Origin: JABSOG01 sp041583135
GTDB taxonomy: Bacteria > Pseudomonadota > Gammaproteobacteria > Enterobacterales > Alteromonadaceae
Direction: 5' to 3'
DNA: 64,000 nt
Assembly: GCA_041583135.1 (NCBI GenBank)
Contig: JBFHGJ010000016.1
Span: forward strand, 1-64,000
Position numbers and translations under genes: made by a program. Under the pieces are notes generated by a model. It did not search any database. It worked only from the letters and a program-made list of their open reading frames with translations, and was not told where the DNA came from. Below are positions 31,301-42,600 of the stretch, in pieces (position 1 is the stretch's first letter; the number at the start of each line of letters is the position of its first letter).

Positions 31301-34300
31301 TGTATAAAACCGGTGATCTGGCTCGCTACCTAGTGACTGAGATGGGCAAAGAAAAGCCCTTGTCCTTTGTCGGACGCGTGGATAGTCAGATTAAGATACG
31401 TGGCTATCGCATTGAACTCGGTGAAGTCATCTCCAATTTACATCGTTGTCAACATGTCGAAACCGCTACTGTTGTTGTCAGCCAAAGCCCTCAAAGTGAA
31501 GGCAGTATGGTTCATAAACGGCTTATCGCCTATGTGGTAGCCAGAGCCACCAGTAACATGCAACCAAACTTTGAGGCAGATAGGTGGGTAGAACAATTAC
31601 GCAGTGAAATGGCAGCGATGCTCCCTGAGTATATGCTCCCGGCCGCTTATGTCGTGCTTCAGGAGATGCCCATCAATCAAAACGGCAAGATTGATCATCA
31701 AGCCTTGCCAGCTGCCGACTTTAGTCAATTTAAACAACACTATATCGCACCACAAAACCCATTGGAGCACACTTTAGTGACTATTTGGTCGCAACTGTTG
31801 CAGGTGGATGAAGACAAAATAGGTGTCGGCGCGAATTTCTTTGAATTGGGCGGCGACTCTATTTTGTCCATTCAACTGGTTTCGCGCGCGGCGTCGCAAG
31901 GCATCCACTTTAGTGTGGATGATCTGTTCAGCGCACAGACCATAGAAAAGCTACGTCCTTTGATAAGCGATGATAAACAGGTCGATACCTTACAGGTAAC
32001 TGTTATTGGTAATATGCCGTTATTACCAATACAGCGCGCGTTCTTTGAGGATGAAACCGCACTGCATCATTACAATCAGTCGGTGATGCTAAACGCACCC
32101 GAAGCGTTGACGCTGGCGACACTGAAATCAATGGTGAAGGTGTTGTTCGAACAACATGATGCCCTGCGTCTGCAATTTGAGCGTGGCGACAGTTGGCAAG
32201 GCATTTTTCAGCCTATGGCGCAAATCGATTTCGATAAAGCGGTCATCCAACAGCAATGCAGTAATGAAACGTTAAGCGAAATTGTCGATGATGTACAACG
32301 GAGTCTTAAGCCGCAAAACGGCGACCTGTTCAAAGCGGCACTGTTGCATGTTGACGATAAACCGCTTTTGCTGATAGTGATACATCACCTAGTTGTCGAT
32401 GGGGTGTCTTGGCGTGTGTTGCTTGAAGACTTATTGACGCTGGCTCAGCAATGGCAAAATAGAACGCCATTGCGCCTTGGCGCGAAGACAACTTCTTATC
32501 AGCAGTGGGGCGAGTTCATTGCAACGTATAGCCAGTCAGCGCAATTGCAGGCTGAAAAGGCGTTTTGGCTGGCGCAGTTGCAACAACCGATTGCGCCTTT
32601 TTATCAACCCGAGATGGGAGAACAGGGTACGCGTTATGATGGCAAGCGTTATCGTGTGATCACATTTACGATAGATAGCAGGAAAACGACACAACTGCTA
32701 GGCCAGTGCAATGCTTCTTATCGGACGCAAATCAATGAGCTGCTGCTAACGGCACTGTTGTTCGGTTACCATCAGTATAGCGATTTGAAGGCGATGCGCC
32801 TTGATCTTGAAGGACATGGTCGTGAGCCAATGGCGAATAATTTGGACTTAAGCCGTACCGTCGGCTGGTTCACCAGTATTTATCCGCTGGTGTTGCAATT
32901 TGAGGCTGGCGCCGGTATTGCCGATGTGCTGTGTGAGGTCAAAAATCGCTACCGCACCATTGCCAATAACGGTCTTGGTTTTGGTGTACTCAATGCCTTT
33001 GATGCGGCTTTTTCCGCTCAAGCGCAGGCGGCTAGGGCTGAGCTGCTGTTTAATTATCTGGGGCAGTTCGACCAACTTGGCAATGATGCCAGTGGCTTTA
33101 GCTTAAGCGATCGCGCCAGTGGTCAGGACATCAGTCCTTTGCGCCAACCGAGTCATCCTTTGGCCATCAATGGTTGGGTCAGCGAGCAAAAATTTTGTTT
33201 CTCACTTAAATATGATGCCAGTCGCTATCACCAAGACGCTATGGCGCAATTTATGGGGGCCTTTGAAAGTGCCCTTGGTCAATTGATTGAACATTGTCAG
33301 CAAACGCCTTGGGGCAAGCTGTGTCCGGGCGATTTTCCGCTGGCGCAAGTGTCGCAGGCAAAGTTGCGTTTGTGGCAACTTGAACACAACAGTGAGGTTG
33401 AAGACCTTTATCCGGCAACCGGTATGCAGCAAGGGTTGCTGTTTCATAGCTTGCTCAACGCCGGTAGCTATGTGACGCAAAACCAGTTTAGCTTCGAGAA
33501 ACTCGATATTGAGTGTTTTAAATCGGCCTGGCAGCACGTAGTCCAGCGCCATGTGATCTTTCGAACCGCGTTTGTTGGCGTCGAGTCGGGCGATGCACAT
33601 CAGGTGGTCTATCGCGCGGCGATGTTACCTTGGCAGGTGGTCGATTTGACGAATTTGACGCCACCGCAACAGCAATTGCAACTTGAGGAAGTAAGGGCGC
33701 AAGATGTCTCTGTGGGCTTTGATCTGACGCAACCGCCATTGATGCGTTTTACACTGGTGTTACTGGGGTCACTGCACAGCGTAGTGCTTTGGAGTCACCA
33801 TCACAGTATCATCGATGGTTGGAGTGGGCCTGTGGTATTTGCCGAAGTGGTGAAGTGCTACCAGGCATTGCGTCAACAACAACCGCCGGAACTGCCGCCA
33901 GTATACTCTTATCGTGATTACATGCAGTGGCTGGGGCAACAATCGATGGCGCAGGCGAAGCAATTTTGGTCGCAGCAGCTATCAACGGTTGCGGCAAATA
34001 CGCCGTTACCGCTAATGTATGATGGTGTTGCACATGAGTATCCCCCTGAGCATAGTGAGGTATTAGAGCAGGTAGTGTGGTTAGATGAGGCGCAGACTCA
34101 GAAACTACAGCAGCTCGCTAGCGCCGCTAAAACCACGGTGAACATTATTGTTCAAGCAGCCTGGGGGCTGTTACTGGCCAATTACAGCGGCGCAGGCACT
34201 GTGGTCTTCGGTGCAACGACGTCGGGGCGTCCGGCGCAGGTCAGCGGCATTGAACATACAGTTGGACTGTTTATAAATACATTGCCTGTGGTGATTGATA

Positions 34301-36663
34301 CTGCCTTTGAGGTTGACGTCGCTCAGTGGCTGCAACAACTGCAAAATCAGGCGTTAGGCCGCGAACGATATAATTACCTGCCTTTAGCTGATATCCAGCG
34401 TTTGCACCAGTGCCATCAGCCGCTGTTCGATTCATTGCTGGTGTTTGAGAATTATCCCGTTGAGCAGGCCATCGGCGACAAGGCCAATGAGGCTGGACTG
34501 ACAGTAAACGACTTCAAACTATATGAATCGACTCACTATACTTTGACGTTGACGGCACATTTGTCTGACCGGCTCAAAATTAAGTTGGAGGCGCGCCAAT
34601 CGCAGCGCCCGATAACCAATTTCTCACAAGTCGCCGGGCATTTGCGTCAGCTGTTGCTGTCATTTGCCGAGCTGTCTCAGCCGGGTGAATCCCGACTCAG
34701 CGAGCTGTCGATGCTTACTAAAGCGCAAATCGACCAGCAACTATTTTGGCTCAACGGTGCCACCAGTGATTTTGCCAAAGAGACTGTCCTTCATCAGTGG
34801 TTTGAACTACAGGCCAAGGCGAAACCACAGCATTGCGCCCTACGCTATCTCAGTGCTGAAGGGACGCTGAACGAGATGAGCTATGAGCAGCTAAATGCGG
34901 CGGCCAACCGGTTGGCTCATTACTTGAGCGAATATTATCAAGCGGGTGACAATCTGGTGGCTGTCTGTGCACCGCGCAGCCCTGAGCTCATTATCGGCCT
35001 ATTGGCCATCTTAAAATCTGGTGGGGCCTATGTGCCTTTAGACCCAGAACAACCAGTCGAGCGCTGGCAGTATCAAATCCAACATGCCAAAGTCAAAGTG
35101 GTTTTGAGCACGCAACAGCTGCGTGACAAGATACCTTGCGGCGAGTTGCCATGTTTGGCGCTTGATGCGATGAGCTTTACTAAGCGTTTAGAGACTTATC
35201 CGGCGACCAACCTTAACCCTCAGGTCGCACCAGAGAGTTTGGCCTATGTTATTTACACCTCAGGTTCAACAGGTAAGCCAAAGGGGGTGATGATAGAACA
35301 ATCCAATGTGACTCAATTGGTCATCGAGGAGCCTGCTATTGCTATCGACAGTCATGATTGTGTCGCATATTGTGCTAACCCGGCTTTTGACGCCTCCACT
35401 TGGGAGATTTGGCTACCGCTGCTTAATGGCGCGACCATGCTATTGATCTCACAAACCACTTTACTACATCCCTCGCAATTTAATGAGATATTGCAACGGG
35501 GACAGGCGACGGTCTTACAGCTGACCGCCGGTTTGTTCCGCCAGTATGCCAAAGTGATGGCGCCAGCTTTCTCGCGACTCAATTACTTACTCTTTGGCGG
35601 CGATACGGCGGACATCAATGCGGTCATTGACGTCTATCAAAACGCACGGCCAAAGCATCTGTTGCATACCTATGGACCAACTGAAACCGTGGCGTTTACC
35701 GTGGTGCATGAAGTCGATGAACAAGTGGTGAGCGCTGGCGTGCTGCCGATTGGGCGGCCGATGTGCAATTCGCAGGTCTACGTGCTGGATGATAGTTTAC
35801 AGCCGGTTGCCTGTGGCGTGGTTGGGCAGTTGTATATTGGCGGAGAAGGCGTGGGCAGAGGCTATTTGGATTTAAGCGACGAGCAGGCGTTAGTGGCGAC
35901 AACTGCGTTTATCGACAATCCATTTTCTGCTCAAAGTGGCGCAAAACTATATAAAACGGGCGATTTGGTTCGTTACTTGGCAGATGAACAAGGGCGACCG
36001 GATTGTCTGGTTTTTGTTGGACGGGTTGACGATCAGGTGAAAATCAATGGCTTTAGAGTCGAACCTGGTGAGATAGAGCAGCACCTTGGCAGATGTGCCG
36101 GGGTGAGCTCGGCGGTGGTGTCAATTGCAGAGAGTATGCCGGGCCATAAGCAGGTGGTGGGCTATTTTGTTGCCGATAAGGCGCGCTCTGGAGAAAAGGA
36201 GCCTTTGGCTGACTCGATTAGAGCGGCGCTCAAAGTGCAGTTGCCCAGCCACATGATACCCAGTGCGCTGATTGAGGTTGAACACTTTGAACTGACCGCC
36301 AACGGTAAGGTCGATAAGCGGTCCTTGCCGTCACCTGCGATTGAACATATGCAAAGTCAGTACCTTGCGCCACGCAATGAGATTGAAAAAGCCTTGGTAG
36401 AGCTGTGGTCTGAGTTACTTGGTTTAGACAGAAACAAGCTTGGTATTGAGGCATCATTTTTCGACCTTGGGGGACATTCGTTGCTGGCATTGCAATTGAC
36501 CGCGCAGATCAAAGAAAAGTGGGCGATTGATTTTGCATTAAAGGATTTGTTTGGTCATAGCAGTATTGAGCAGTTGGCAAAAGCGATAGTGCAGGGGTTG
36601 GCATTGAATGATATTCGTCGTCTTGAGGCGAATAGTGAGATCACAAGTGAAGGGTTCTTATGA
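25312..36663 (+). CDS. NRPS B: three modules, Gly - D-Tyr - unassigned
   Basis: This encodes 3783 residues, starting at a GTG with AAGAGG 8 bases upstream. Order: TubC-like docking 1-60; C1 78-510 (HHIACDG, 213); A1 535-1040; PCP1 (GGNSLL, 1097); C2 1160-1590 with the altered motif PHIAADA at 1296; A2 1620-2140; PCP2 (GGDSIL, 2179); E 2215-2660 (HHLVVDG, 2358; RTVGWFTSIYP, 2513); C3 2690-3110 (DCL type, ATGMQQGLLFHSL; HHSIIDG, 2829); A3 3150-3660; PCP3 (GGHSLL, 3719). Codes: A1 DILQIGCVWK, close to Gly (DILQLGLIWK); A2 DASTIAAVCK, Tyr-like; A3 DAWQLGTAFK, unassigned. All A domains keep the NGKxD lysine. The E domain after Tyr, followed by a DCL condensation domain, predicts D-Tyr. The second His and the Asp of the C2 motif are kept, so C2 may still work. 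It overlaps NRPS C by 4 bases. Confidence 0.93.
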   Translation: MNTFELISKLHQHNIRISESQGKLLVDAAKGALNAELTSLIKANKAQLIAFLRQQSSYGSAMVQNDEIPACPRSCRRHFELSFAQQRLWFVDQMFPGTAQYNMPSLFEVAVGFDLAAADNALTELIARHEILRTCYQAKQDQIHQVIQPAAAFGIVHHDVTGLSGQQQRAELARLVEQYCLEPFDLKQDLMLKAHFFATGQGGQAGILLLNLHHIACDGWSVAILVEEFLKLYQACKHNEAFCLSPLSIQYADYAQWQRSNEQQLNSHLDYWRQQLADVPQVHQLPLDYERPVTKAEQGELVSYHLAPAILTALKHRANSHGMTLFMLLHGALTLVLSRHSNNKDIVVGTPVANRSRAELEPLIGCFVNTLVLRTSTAFDGLNDFLMHVKDVNLNAQAHQDIPFEQLVDHCQIERTAQYTPLVQIMFGLDGSQFDAQAMNQAGFMPMTNDIKLTKFDLDIVAREQNDVLQFDWLFDISLFTSEHVQTLSEDLGRVLEAMADGGNMALGGVPILSPVLLSRLLTQAHHQEDDFNHSATVHQLFEQQCQMNAAATAVEYIDQEGIRHSCSYGQLNQAANRLARHLLALGLEHEGLVGICLERSIDMIVALLAVHKAGGAYVPLDPEHPKARLQAIVEQTDIRLLLGQSTLPVMAELTQWLSGAAQVVELDVLQTKSLLSGYADDDLRLNLTPRSLAYVIFTSGSSGQPKGVMVEHPAMANLLKAMAAKLDVFCAGKRFLALTTVTFDIAGLELFGPLCFGGELVIGAACYSQDPYRLGRLLSKYPCQAIQGTPSTWQSLINANWQGDSQLTAISGGEALNTELAEQLLALTARLYNCYGPTEATVWSMVKAIGPEDVKQPSIPLGGSLSNYQHYVLSDDLQLLPPGTAGELYIGGHGLARGYLNQPELTAECFVAHPFSDMQGERLYKTGDWVRQIEVRGQSQVQWQFLGRIDDQLKIRGFRVELGEVEFVLRQCSGVSEAIAVVCGDNVQQQFIMAYVVSDEYVSATAKPWLEQLKTHMAAHLPHYMCPVDVQLLTQWPLMPNGKIDKRALTAKGLNQSTESYQAPNGKTEQALTAIWASLLNLCPGAIARDSNFFKLGGNSLLSVRLVTEVREQMQCELSIKTVFEHPTVAQLARRVESDSSKRLRAKITRRLQPGQTQYVASFTQSRLWFIDHLQGGSAEYNMPTSLLLEGAFDLDIANRVIASIIERHAPLRTVFKEVDGVVMQSVMVEFDFAIDVVDLTDLTSELQQQRLAALLAADRAKAFDLAADLMFRASFIYLSKAEGETKGVLSFNMPHIAADAWSMQLLLQEFVELYQALQNGMPHCLAPLHIEYGDFALWQREWLQGEVLDTQLNYWLAHLAEIPPVHSLPLDKPRPKQKSSQGLVVKRQWGKAFTARLKDFALQHNMTPFMLLHAGLALVLSRHSNTDDIVMGTSVANRLQAQVEGLVGCFVNTLVLRCNTEHQCLGDYFAHIREVNLCAQANQDIPLELLVEKMKVPRSSGHAPVFQIMFTMNTNEMQQVALDDVAVSLLPGVEDVTRFDLDINVHLSDSGCHLDWLYDCGLFEHQRIESMADHLYLLLTSIMANPQQPLAQLSIVDAAQQRYLAEHLSDPSGYLSEQQMLHRRFEAQVLQFPENVALVYEDEQGERAQMTYLALNEQANKIAAHLREQGVGCDMPVGLCLERSGQMVVGLMAILKAGGAYVPLDPNQPTTRLETIIDDADFDVLLTHSRLLNDYPFADKTLVLLDEAFMSFYDEYDTQNLTALPQQGPRNLAYVIYTSGSTGQPKGVMVEHGGVDNMVRYQQQVFNVGADAKVLHFASFGFDASVSEWAMALLSGASLHICTEHERKDMSALSQRLCQDEISHMTLPPVLLELLDPNFDHRLKSIIVAGDACSTELVERWAGQCCFFNAYGPTEASVCASIAQLDGHGPLSIGCAVANTDVYILDKYQRVLPFGAVGELYIGGAGLARGYLNQSQLSEASFVARPPQVPGHGPLYKTGDLARYLVTEMGKEKPLSFVGRVDSQIKIRGYRIELGEVISNLHRCQHVETATVVVSQSPQSEGSMVHKRLIAYVVARATSNMQPNFEADRWVEQLRSEMAAMLPEYMLPAAYVVLQEMPINQNGKIDHQALPAADFSQFKQHYIAPQNPLEHTLVTIWSQLLQVDEDKIGVGANFFELGGDSILSIQLVSRAASQGIHFSVDDLFSAQTIEKLRPLISDDKQVDTLQVTVIGNMPLLPIQRAFFEDETALHHYNQSVMLNAPEALTLATLKSMVKVLFEQHDALRLQFERGDSWQGIFQPMAQIDFDKAVIQQQCSNETLSEIVDDVQRSLKPQNGDLFKAALLHVDDKPLLLIVIHHLVVDGVSWRVLLEDLLTLAQQWQNRTPLRLGAKTTSYQQWGEFIATYSQSAQLQAEKAFWLAQLQQPIAPFYQPEMGEQGTRYDGKRYRVITFTIDSRKTTQLLGQCNASYRTQINELLLTALLFGYHQYSDLKAMRLDLEGHGREPMANNLDLSRTVGWFTSIYPLVLQFEAGAGIADVLCEVKNRYRTIANNGLGFGVLNAFDAAFSAQAQAARAELLFNYLGQFDQLGNDASGFSLSDRASGQDISPLRQPSHPLAINGWVSEQKFCFSLKYDASRYHQDAMAQFMGAFESALGQLIEHCQQTPWGKLCPGDFPLAQVSQAKLRLWQLEHNSEVEDLYPATGMQQGLLFHSLLNAGSYVTQNQFSFEKLDIECFKSAWQHVVQRHVIFRTAFVGVESGDAHQVVYRAAMLPWQVVDLTNLTPPQQQLQLEEVRAQDVSVGFDLTQPPLMRFTLVLLGSLHSVVLWSHHHSIIDGWSGPVVFAEVVKCYQALRQQQPPELPPVYSYRDYMQWLGQQSMAQAKQFWSQQLSTVAANTPLPLMYDGVAHEYPPEHSEVLEQVVWLDEAQTQKLQQLASAAKTTVNIIVQAAWGLLLANYSGAGTVVFGATTSGRPAQVSGIEHTVGLFINTLPVVIDTAFEVDVAQWLQQLQNQALGRERYNYLPLADIQRLHQCHQPLFDSLLVFENYPVEQAIGDKANEAGLTVNDFKLYESTHYTLTLTAHLSDRLKIKLEARQSQRPITNFSQVAGHLRQLLLSFAELSQPGESRLSELSMLTKAQIDQQLFWLNGATSDFAKETVLHQWFELQAKAKPQHCALRYLSAEGTLNEMSYEQLNAAANRLAHYLSEYYQAGDNLVAVCAPRSPELIIGLLAILKSGGAYVPLDPEQPVERWQYQIQHAKVKVVLSTQQLRDKIPCGELPCLALDAMSFTKRLETYPATNLNPQVAPESLAYVIYTSGSTGKPKGVMIEQSNVTQLVIEEPAIAIDSHDCVAYCANPAFDASTWEIWLPLLNGATMLLISQTTLLHPSQFNEILQRGQATVLQLTAGLFRQYAKVMAPAFSRLNYLLFGGDTADINAVIDVYQNARPKHLLHTYGPTETVAFTVVHEVDEQVVSAGVLPIGRPMCNSQVYVLDDSLQPVACGVVGQLYIGGEGVGRGYLDLSDEQALVATTAFIDNPFSAQSGAKLYKTGDLVRYLADEQGRPDCLVFVGRVDDQVKINGFRVEPGEIEQHLGRCAGVSSAVVSIAESMPGHKQVVGYFVADKARSGEKEPLADSIRAALKVQLPSHMIPSALIEVEHFELTANGKVDKRSLPSPAIEHMQSQYLAPRNEIEKALVELWSELLGLDRNKLGIEASFFDLGGHSLLALQLTAQIKEKWAIDFALKDLFGHSSIEQLAKAIVQGLALNDIRRLEANSEITSEGFL

Positions 36664-39600
36664 GCATGTTGCAATTGGTAGAAAGGTGCGCCCAGGCTGG
36701 GGTTTTCTTATTCGTTGAACAGGGCAAGTTAGGTTTCAAACTCTCCGTTGCACAGTTCCCGCCACAACTTAAAGCGCAAGTGATTGAGCATAAGGCTGAG
36801 TTAATTGAGTTTTTGTCGAGTTACGGACGCGCTAAAGTGGTAGACAGTGGTGCGATAAGCAAGCGGCCCGAGCCATTTGGGCACTGTTTGACGTCTTTTG
36901 GTCAGCAGCGTTTGTGGTTTGTCGATCAACTCCAAGGCAATAGTGTTCAGTACAATATGCCCTTCGCCATGACGGTTAGAGGCACTTTGGATCTGGCCGC
37001 TGCCAATGGTGCCATTGCCGCAGTGATCCGGCGTCATGAGGTACTGCGTACGGTATTTTACCTGCAAGATGGTGAGGTTTGGCAACAGATCTGTGACGAT
37101 TTTGATTTTGCTATCACAGAACATGACTTGACCGAATTGCCAGCTGAGCAACAAGATAAAGCGGTGCAAAAACTGGTATATGCCAACCAGCATCAGGTGG
37201 TCGATTTAGGCGCTGATTTGATGATCCAAAGCGGATTCATTCGCAAGACTTCAGAGGCTGAAGGTGAGAATATTTTGTTGTTTAATATTCATCACATTGC
37301 GGCCGATGGTTGGTCAATGGGGATATTGCTACGAGAGTTTTGCGCCGTGTATCAGGCCTTAGTGTCAGGGCAAATGCCTGCGCTGACACCAATGTCGTTA
37401 CAATATGCCGATTTTGCCTATTGGCAACGGCAACAACTGGTAAAAGACAAGTTGCAACCTCAGCTTGATTATTGGGCGATGCAGTTGGCTGATGCGCCGA
37501 TGGTACACAGTTTGCCGTTAGACTGGCCGCGTCCCCAGGTTCGCTCGGTTCAAGGCGCAACAATAGAAAATACGCTCGGCGCGAGTGTGTTCAAATCTCT
37601 TGAAGCTCTAGCGCAACAACATCAAGTGACGATGTTTATGTTGTTTCATGGCGCATTGGCGTTGCTGCTGTCAAGACATAGCAATAGTGACGATATTATT
37701 ATCGGCACGCCGGTAAATTGTCGTCGTCACCCTAGCTTAGAGGGGCTGATAGGTTTTTTCATCAATACATTGGTGCTTCGGACAAATACCGAGTTTGACC
37801 TGCTGGCGGATTATTTGGCGCACATCAAAAGCGTCAACCTCGACGCACAAAATAACCAGGACGTGCCTTTTGAACAGTTGGTGGAACATTGCCAGGTACC
37901 ACGTGACCTTCAACATACACCGCTGTTTCAGATCTTACTCAGTGTCGATGGACAAGCGCAACAAACACTCAACTTGCCGCAGTTGCAACTTGAGCCGCTC
38001 AAGCAAGGTCGCGAAAACCGGCAACGGGCAAGCAAATTCGATTTAGAGGTGAGTATCACCTACGACCAACAGGGTATCAAGGTGAGTTGGTTGTATGACA
38101 CCACTCTATTTACCCAAGCGACTGTCGAAAGTCTCAATGGTGACTTCAACCGTTTGCTAGGGGCATTGGCTCAAATTGATGGCCAGGCGCTCAATCAATG
38201 GTCAATGCATACGCCGGAGGAACTTGAGCATTTTCTTTATGGGCTTAACGACACTGAGCGAAATCACCCAAAAGATAAGACCATCGACCAACATTTTGAC
38301 CAGCAGGCCATAGCTAACCCAGACGCCATTGCCGTGATATTTGAGCAGCAACATCTGAGCTATCGACAATTGGCGCAAAGAGTCAACCAACTTGCCCGTT
38401 ATTTACGCAACCAAGGGGTTGGCAATGGTACTTTGGTCGGGCTGAGTCTACATCGTAGTGTAGAAATGGTTGTGGCGATATTGGCCGTCCTTAGAGCTGG
38501 TGGGGCATATGTCGCGTGTGATCCGCAATTACCGGCGTCGCGGCTTGTATTTGTCATCGATGACAGTGAATGTCAAATGTTGCTGTGCTGTGTTGCTCAG
38601 ATGGACGCATTGCAATCAATAGATAGTGCTACCAGTGTTCAGCTGTTGCCCCTCGATTGCCCCGAGTTTAATGCTAAGTTGCGACAAATGTCTGTAGAGC
38701 GGCTGGGGGCGGAAAGTGATCGCTCAATGCATTCTCTGGCTTATGTATTATATACCTCAGGCTCAACCGGGCAGCCAAAAGGGGTGATGATAGAACATGA
38801 TGCACTGCTAAACCGAATCGATTGGATGCAGCACCAGTTTGCGCTGACGCATGGTGACCGGGTTTTGCAAAAGACACCTTATGGGTTTGACGTGTCGGTG
38901 TGGGAGTTTTTGTGGCCCTTAGCCTATGGCGCGACTTTGGTTGTTGCTAGGCCCGATGGCCATAAAGACCCGTTATATTTGCAACAGTTGATAAACAACG
39001 AACAGATCACCATCGCGCATTTTGTGCCTTCAATGCTTAAGGTATTTGTCGAGGCTCTAAATGGCGAGTGGACAAGCAGCCTTCGCTTACTGATTTGTAG
39101 CGGCGAAGCGTTAGACAGCAATACCGCTAATACGGTACTTGGCCTAAGTGATTCGCTACAGTTATATAATTTATACGGGCCGACCGAAGCGACAATCGAT
39201 GTCAGTTTTTATCATTGTGATAAACCTTGTACTGCACCTGTAGTGCCAATAGGGAAACCCATCCAAAATACTCAGTTGTTGGTGCTGGATAAGCATTTGC
39301 GCTGTTCGCCAATGGGGGCGATTGGAGAGCTGTATATCGGTGGCGTGGGACTGGCTCGGGGCTATCTCAACCGTGAGATGCTGACGGCACAAAACTTTAT
39401 TGACCATCCATTTGTGCCAGGTTACAAGTTATATAAAACCGGCGACCTGGTGCGGTACCTGCCAGATGGCGAATTGAGCTTTATTGGCCGCATTGACAGC
39501 CAGGTGAAAATACGCGGCTGTCGTATTGAACTGAGTGAAATCGAAACGCATCTGTTGGCGATGAGTGAAGTTGCCCATGCCCACGTGCTGGTTTTTGAGC

Positions 39601-42600
39601 AGCAAACCTTGGTCGGTTTTGTTGAACCTGTCTCGGGTGTTTGTGGTAGTCAGGAGTGGCTTGATGGTTTACTGCAACAATTGTCCATTGAAGTGCCACA
39701 GTATATGGTTCCAGCTACGCTGGTTGCCGTGACCGAATGGCCGCTTACCGCAAACGGAAAGGTCGATAAAAAAGCGCTGTTAACTCGGCGCTTCGTTCTA
39801 CGACAGTATTTTGCCGCGCCTGAGGGCGTGCATGAACAACTTTTGGCGCAGGTATGGGGCAATTTGCTCAAGCGTGATTGGCACACCATTGATAGGCGCG
39901 ACAATTTCTTTATGCTTGGCGGCCATTCCCTATTGCTGATGGGCTATCGTCAGCAATTGCGTGAAAGTGGTTATGATTTGCCTGTGGAGCTGTTATACAA
40001 GGCGCAAACTCTGGCGCAGTTGGCGGCTCAATTACAGCGCGGCTATCAAATCCAATCGGCGGCACCGGCAATCAATTTGGCAGACAATAGGCAATACCTG
40101 ACGCCTGAGATGTTTGCAATGATTGAGTTGGACAATCAAACATTGGCGCTGGTGTGCGATAAGGTTTGGGGCGGGGCGGAAAACATCACTGATATCTATC
40201 CGTTGTCTTCGCTACAACAGGGGATGCTTTACCATGCCTTGTTGGCCGGTGAAGATCCTTATGTTGTTAAATCTATCATCAAGTGCGATTCGCAAGCGGT
40301 CTATCAGGATTTTCTAGTGGCCTTGCAGTTTGTGATTGGTCGGCATGATGCGCTGCGTACGCAAATTATCTATGAAGGTGTCGAACAGCCCTTTCAAGTG
40401 GTGTTAAATGAAGTCTTGGTTGAGGCGGTTGCTATAGACTATCAAGGGGCACCAGAGCAATTAGAGCATTGGCTACAAACCTATGGGTTGGATGAAGCGC
40501 AGAAGCTCTGTCTTGGACCTGCGCCTTTATTGCGTTTATACGTTGTTTCTCAGGGCGAGCACTTTTATGTGTTGATGTTCAACCATCATTTGGTTGAAGA
40601 CAATTTGTCTTTGCGACTGATCTCTAATGAGATCAATCAGCATATGTTGGGTCAGGCCCTTGATTTGGCACCGCCAAGACAATATCGCGACTTTATTTGG
40701 CAGGGCTTGCAGGCAGATAAACAACAAGGCTTAGACTATTTTCGTGAGCACCTAAGGGGATTTAATACGGTAAACGCGCCTTTTGCCATGACAGGCCATG
40801 GTGATAGTTTATCGAACATGACGCACTACCAGTGTGCTTTACCATCAGTGTTGGCACAGCGGGTACGGGCGTTGGCAGTACAAAGCGGCGTAAGTGTTGC
40901 AAGTGTGATGCATATGGCTTGGGCTGTCGTTATTGCCAGAGTGTCGGCACGGCAAGATGTGGTGTTTGGCTCGGTGCAATCGGGACGATTTCATTGTCTT
41001 GGTGAGCCCAGTGCCCTGGTTGGTTTATGCATCAATACACTGCCCTTAAGAGTGCAGCTTGCTGGTACAACACTACAATCGGCTTTGGTTGCAGTGCACG
41101 AAGGGCTTAGTCAACTGATGGTTTATGAACAGACTCCTTTGAGTGATATTCAGCAGCATTGCAGTGAACTGGGGGCTGCTACACCGTTGTTTAATACGTT
41201 ACTCAATTGTCGTTTGGTGCATGATGTGGCGGCGGAAAAAGTGCCCGGCATGGACGTTCTGTGGTCTGTCGAACATACCAATTACTTGCTGTCTGCTTCG
41301 GTGGACTATAGCGACAAAGACATTGTATGGACGCTGGAGTGCGTGGAAAACATCGGCGCTGAAAAGGTGGTCGATTACCTGTTCAATTTGTTGGGATCGA
41401 TGTGCGACGCCTTTATTGCAGACTGCGAAACCGACATCAGCCAGTTATCCTTGTTTGATCAGGCACAACTGTCGTTTTTACTCGCTAAATCGGCGGGAGC
41501 GAAAACCGCCGTGACCACTGATTTACTGTTGCATCAGCAATTTGAAGCCCAGGTTAAACGAAACCCAGACAACACTGCTGTGGTTGAACAAATGGCCGAC
41601 GGGAGCTGGCAGCACACCAGTTATCTAAGACTTGAACAGCAGGCTAATCGTCTGGCGAGATATCTGCGTGAACAAGGCGTCGGTGTCGATACATTAGTGG
41701 GCATTTATTGCCAACGTAATGTCAAGGCTATGGTAGCTATATTGGCGGTATTGAAAGCGGGTGGCGCTTATGTGCCGTTGGCCTATGATTTACCGCTAAA
41801 GCGCTTAAGCTATATACTCGATGATAGCCAAGTGTCTTTTGTCGTAACCGAGGAACATTTACAGACATCTCTGGCTTTTGGGGCATTTGACGACAATCAC
41901 CTGACAAAGCTTGTTATCGATAGCGCACAAATGACAGACAAGCTCAATCGCTATAGCAGCGAAACTTTAGTGCTATTACCGCAACAAAGTAGTCAAAACC
42001 TGGCTTATGTGATCTATACCTCCGGTTCGACCGGTGAGCCGAAAGGCGTGTTATTGAATCACGCCGGGGTCGTGAATATGACAAACTTCCAGCAAGGTTT
42101 TTTCGCCCTATGTAGCGCCAGCAGAGTGTTGCAGTTTGCGTCGATGGGATTTGATGCCAGCGTGTCTGAATGGGCGATGGCCTTTGGTACAGGGGCAAGC
42201 TTATATATATGCCCAAATGAAGACAAGCGTAATCCCTCATCCATAGCGCGACTGCTGATCAGCAATGGCATAACTCATGTCACTTTACCACCGGCATTTT
42301 TAGCTTGTATGGATGAAACCCTAGACTACCAATTGCAATGTATTGTTGTTGCGGGCGAAGCCTGTAGCAAAGGGGTTGTTGCTCGCTGGGCCAATAGGTA
42401 CAGACTGATTAACGCTTATGGCCCGACTGAGGCTAGCGTGTGTACTACGGCGACGGAGTTAAATGCCAACCAAGACATTGCTATTGGCGCGCCTATCGAC
42501 AATGTGCAGTGTTATGTGCTTGATGATGACAGGGCGTTAGTTCCCGATGGCGCTGTCGGCGAGCTGTATATCGGTGGCTGTGGCCTTGCGCGTGGTTATC

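Noticed and set aside
31990..33300. Extra condensation domain after PCP2 of NRPS B (and the same regions in NRPS D)
   Set aside because: The HHLVVDG motif is shared with C domains, but LLPIQRxFF and RTVGWFxxIYP are epimerisation-domain motifs, and a DCL-type C domain follows each.
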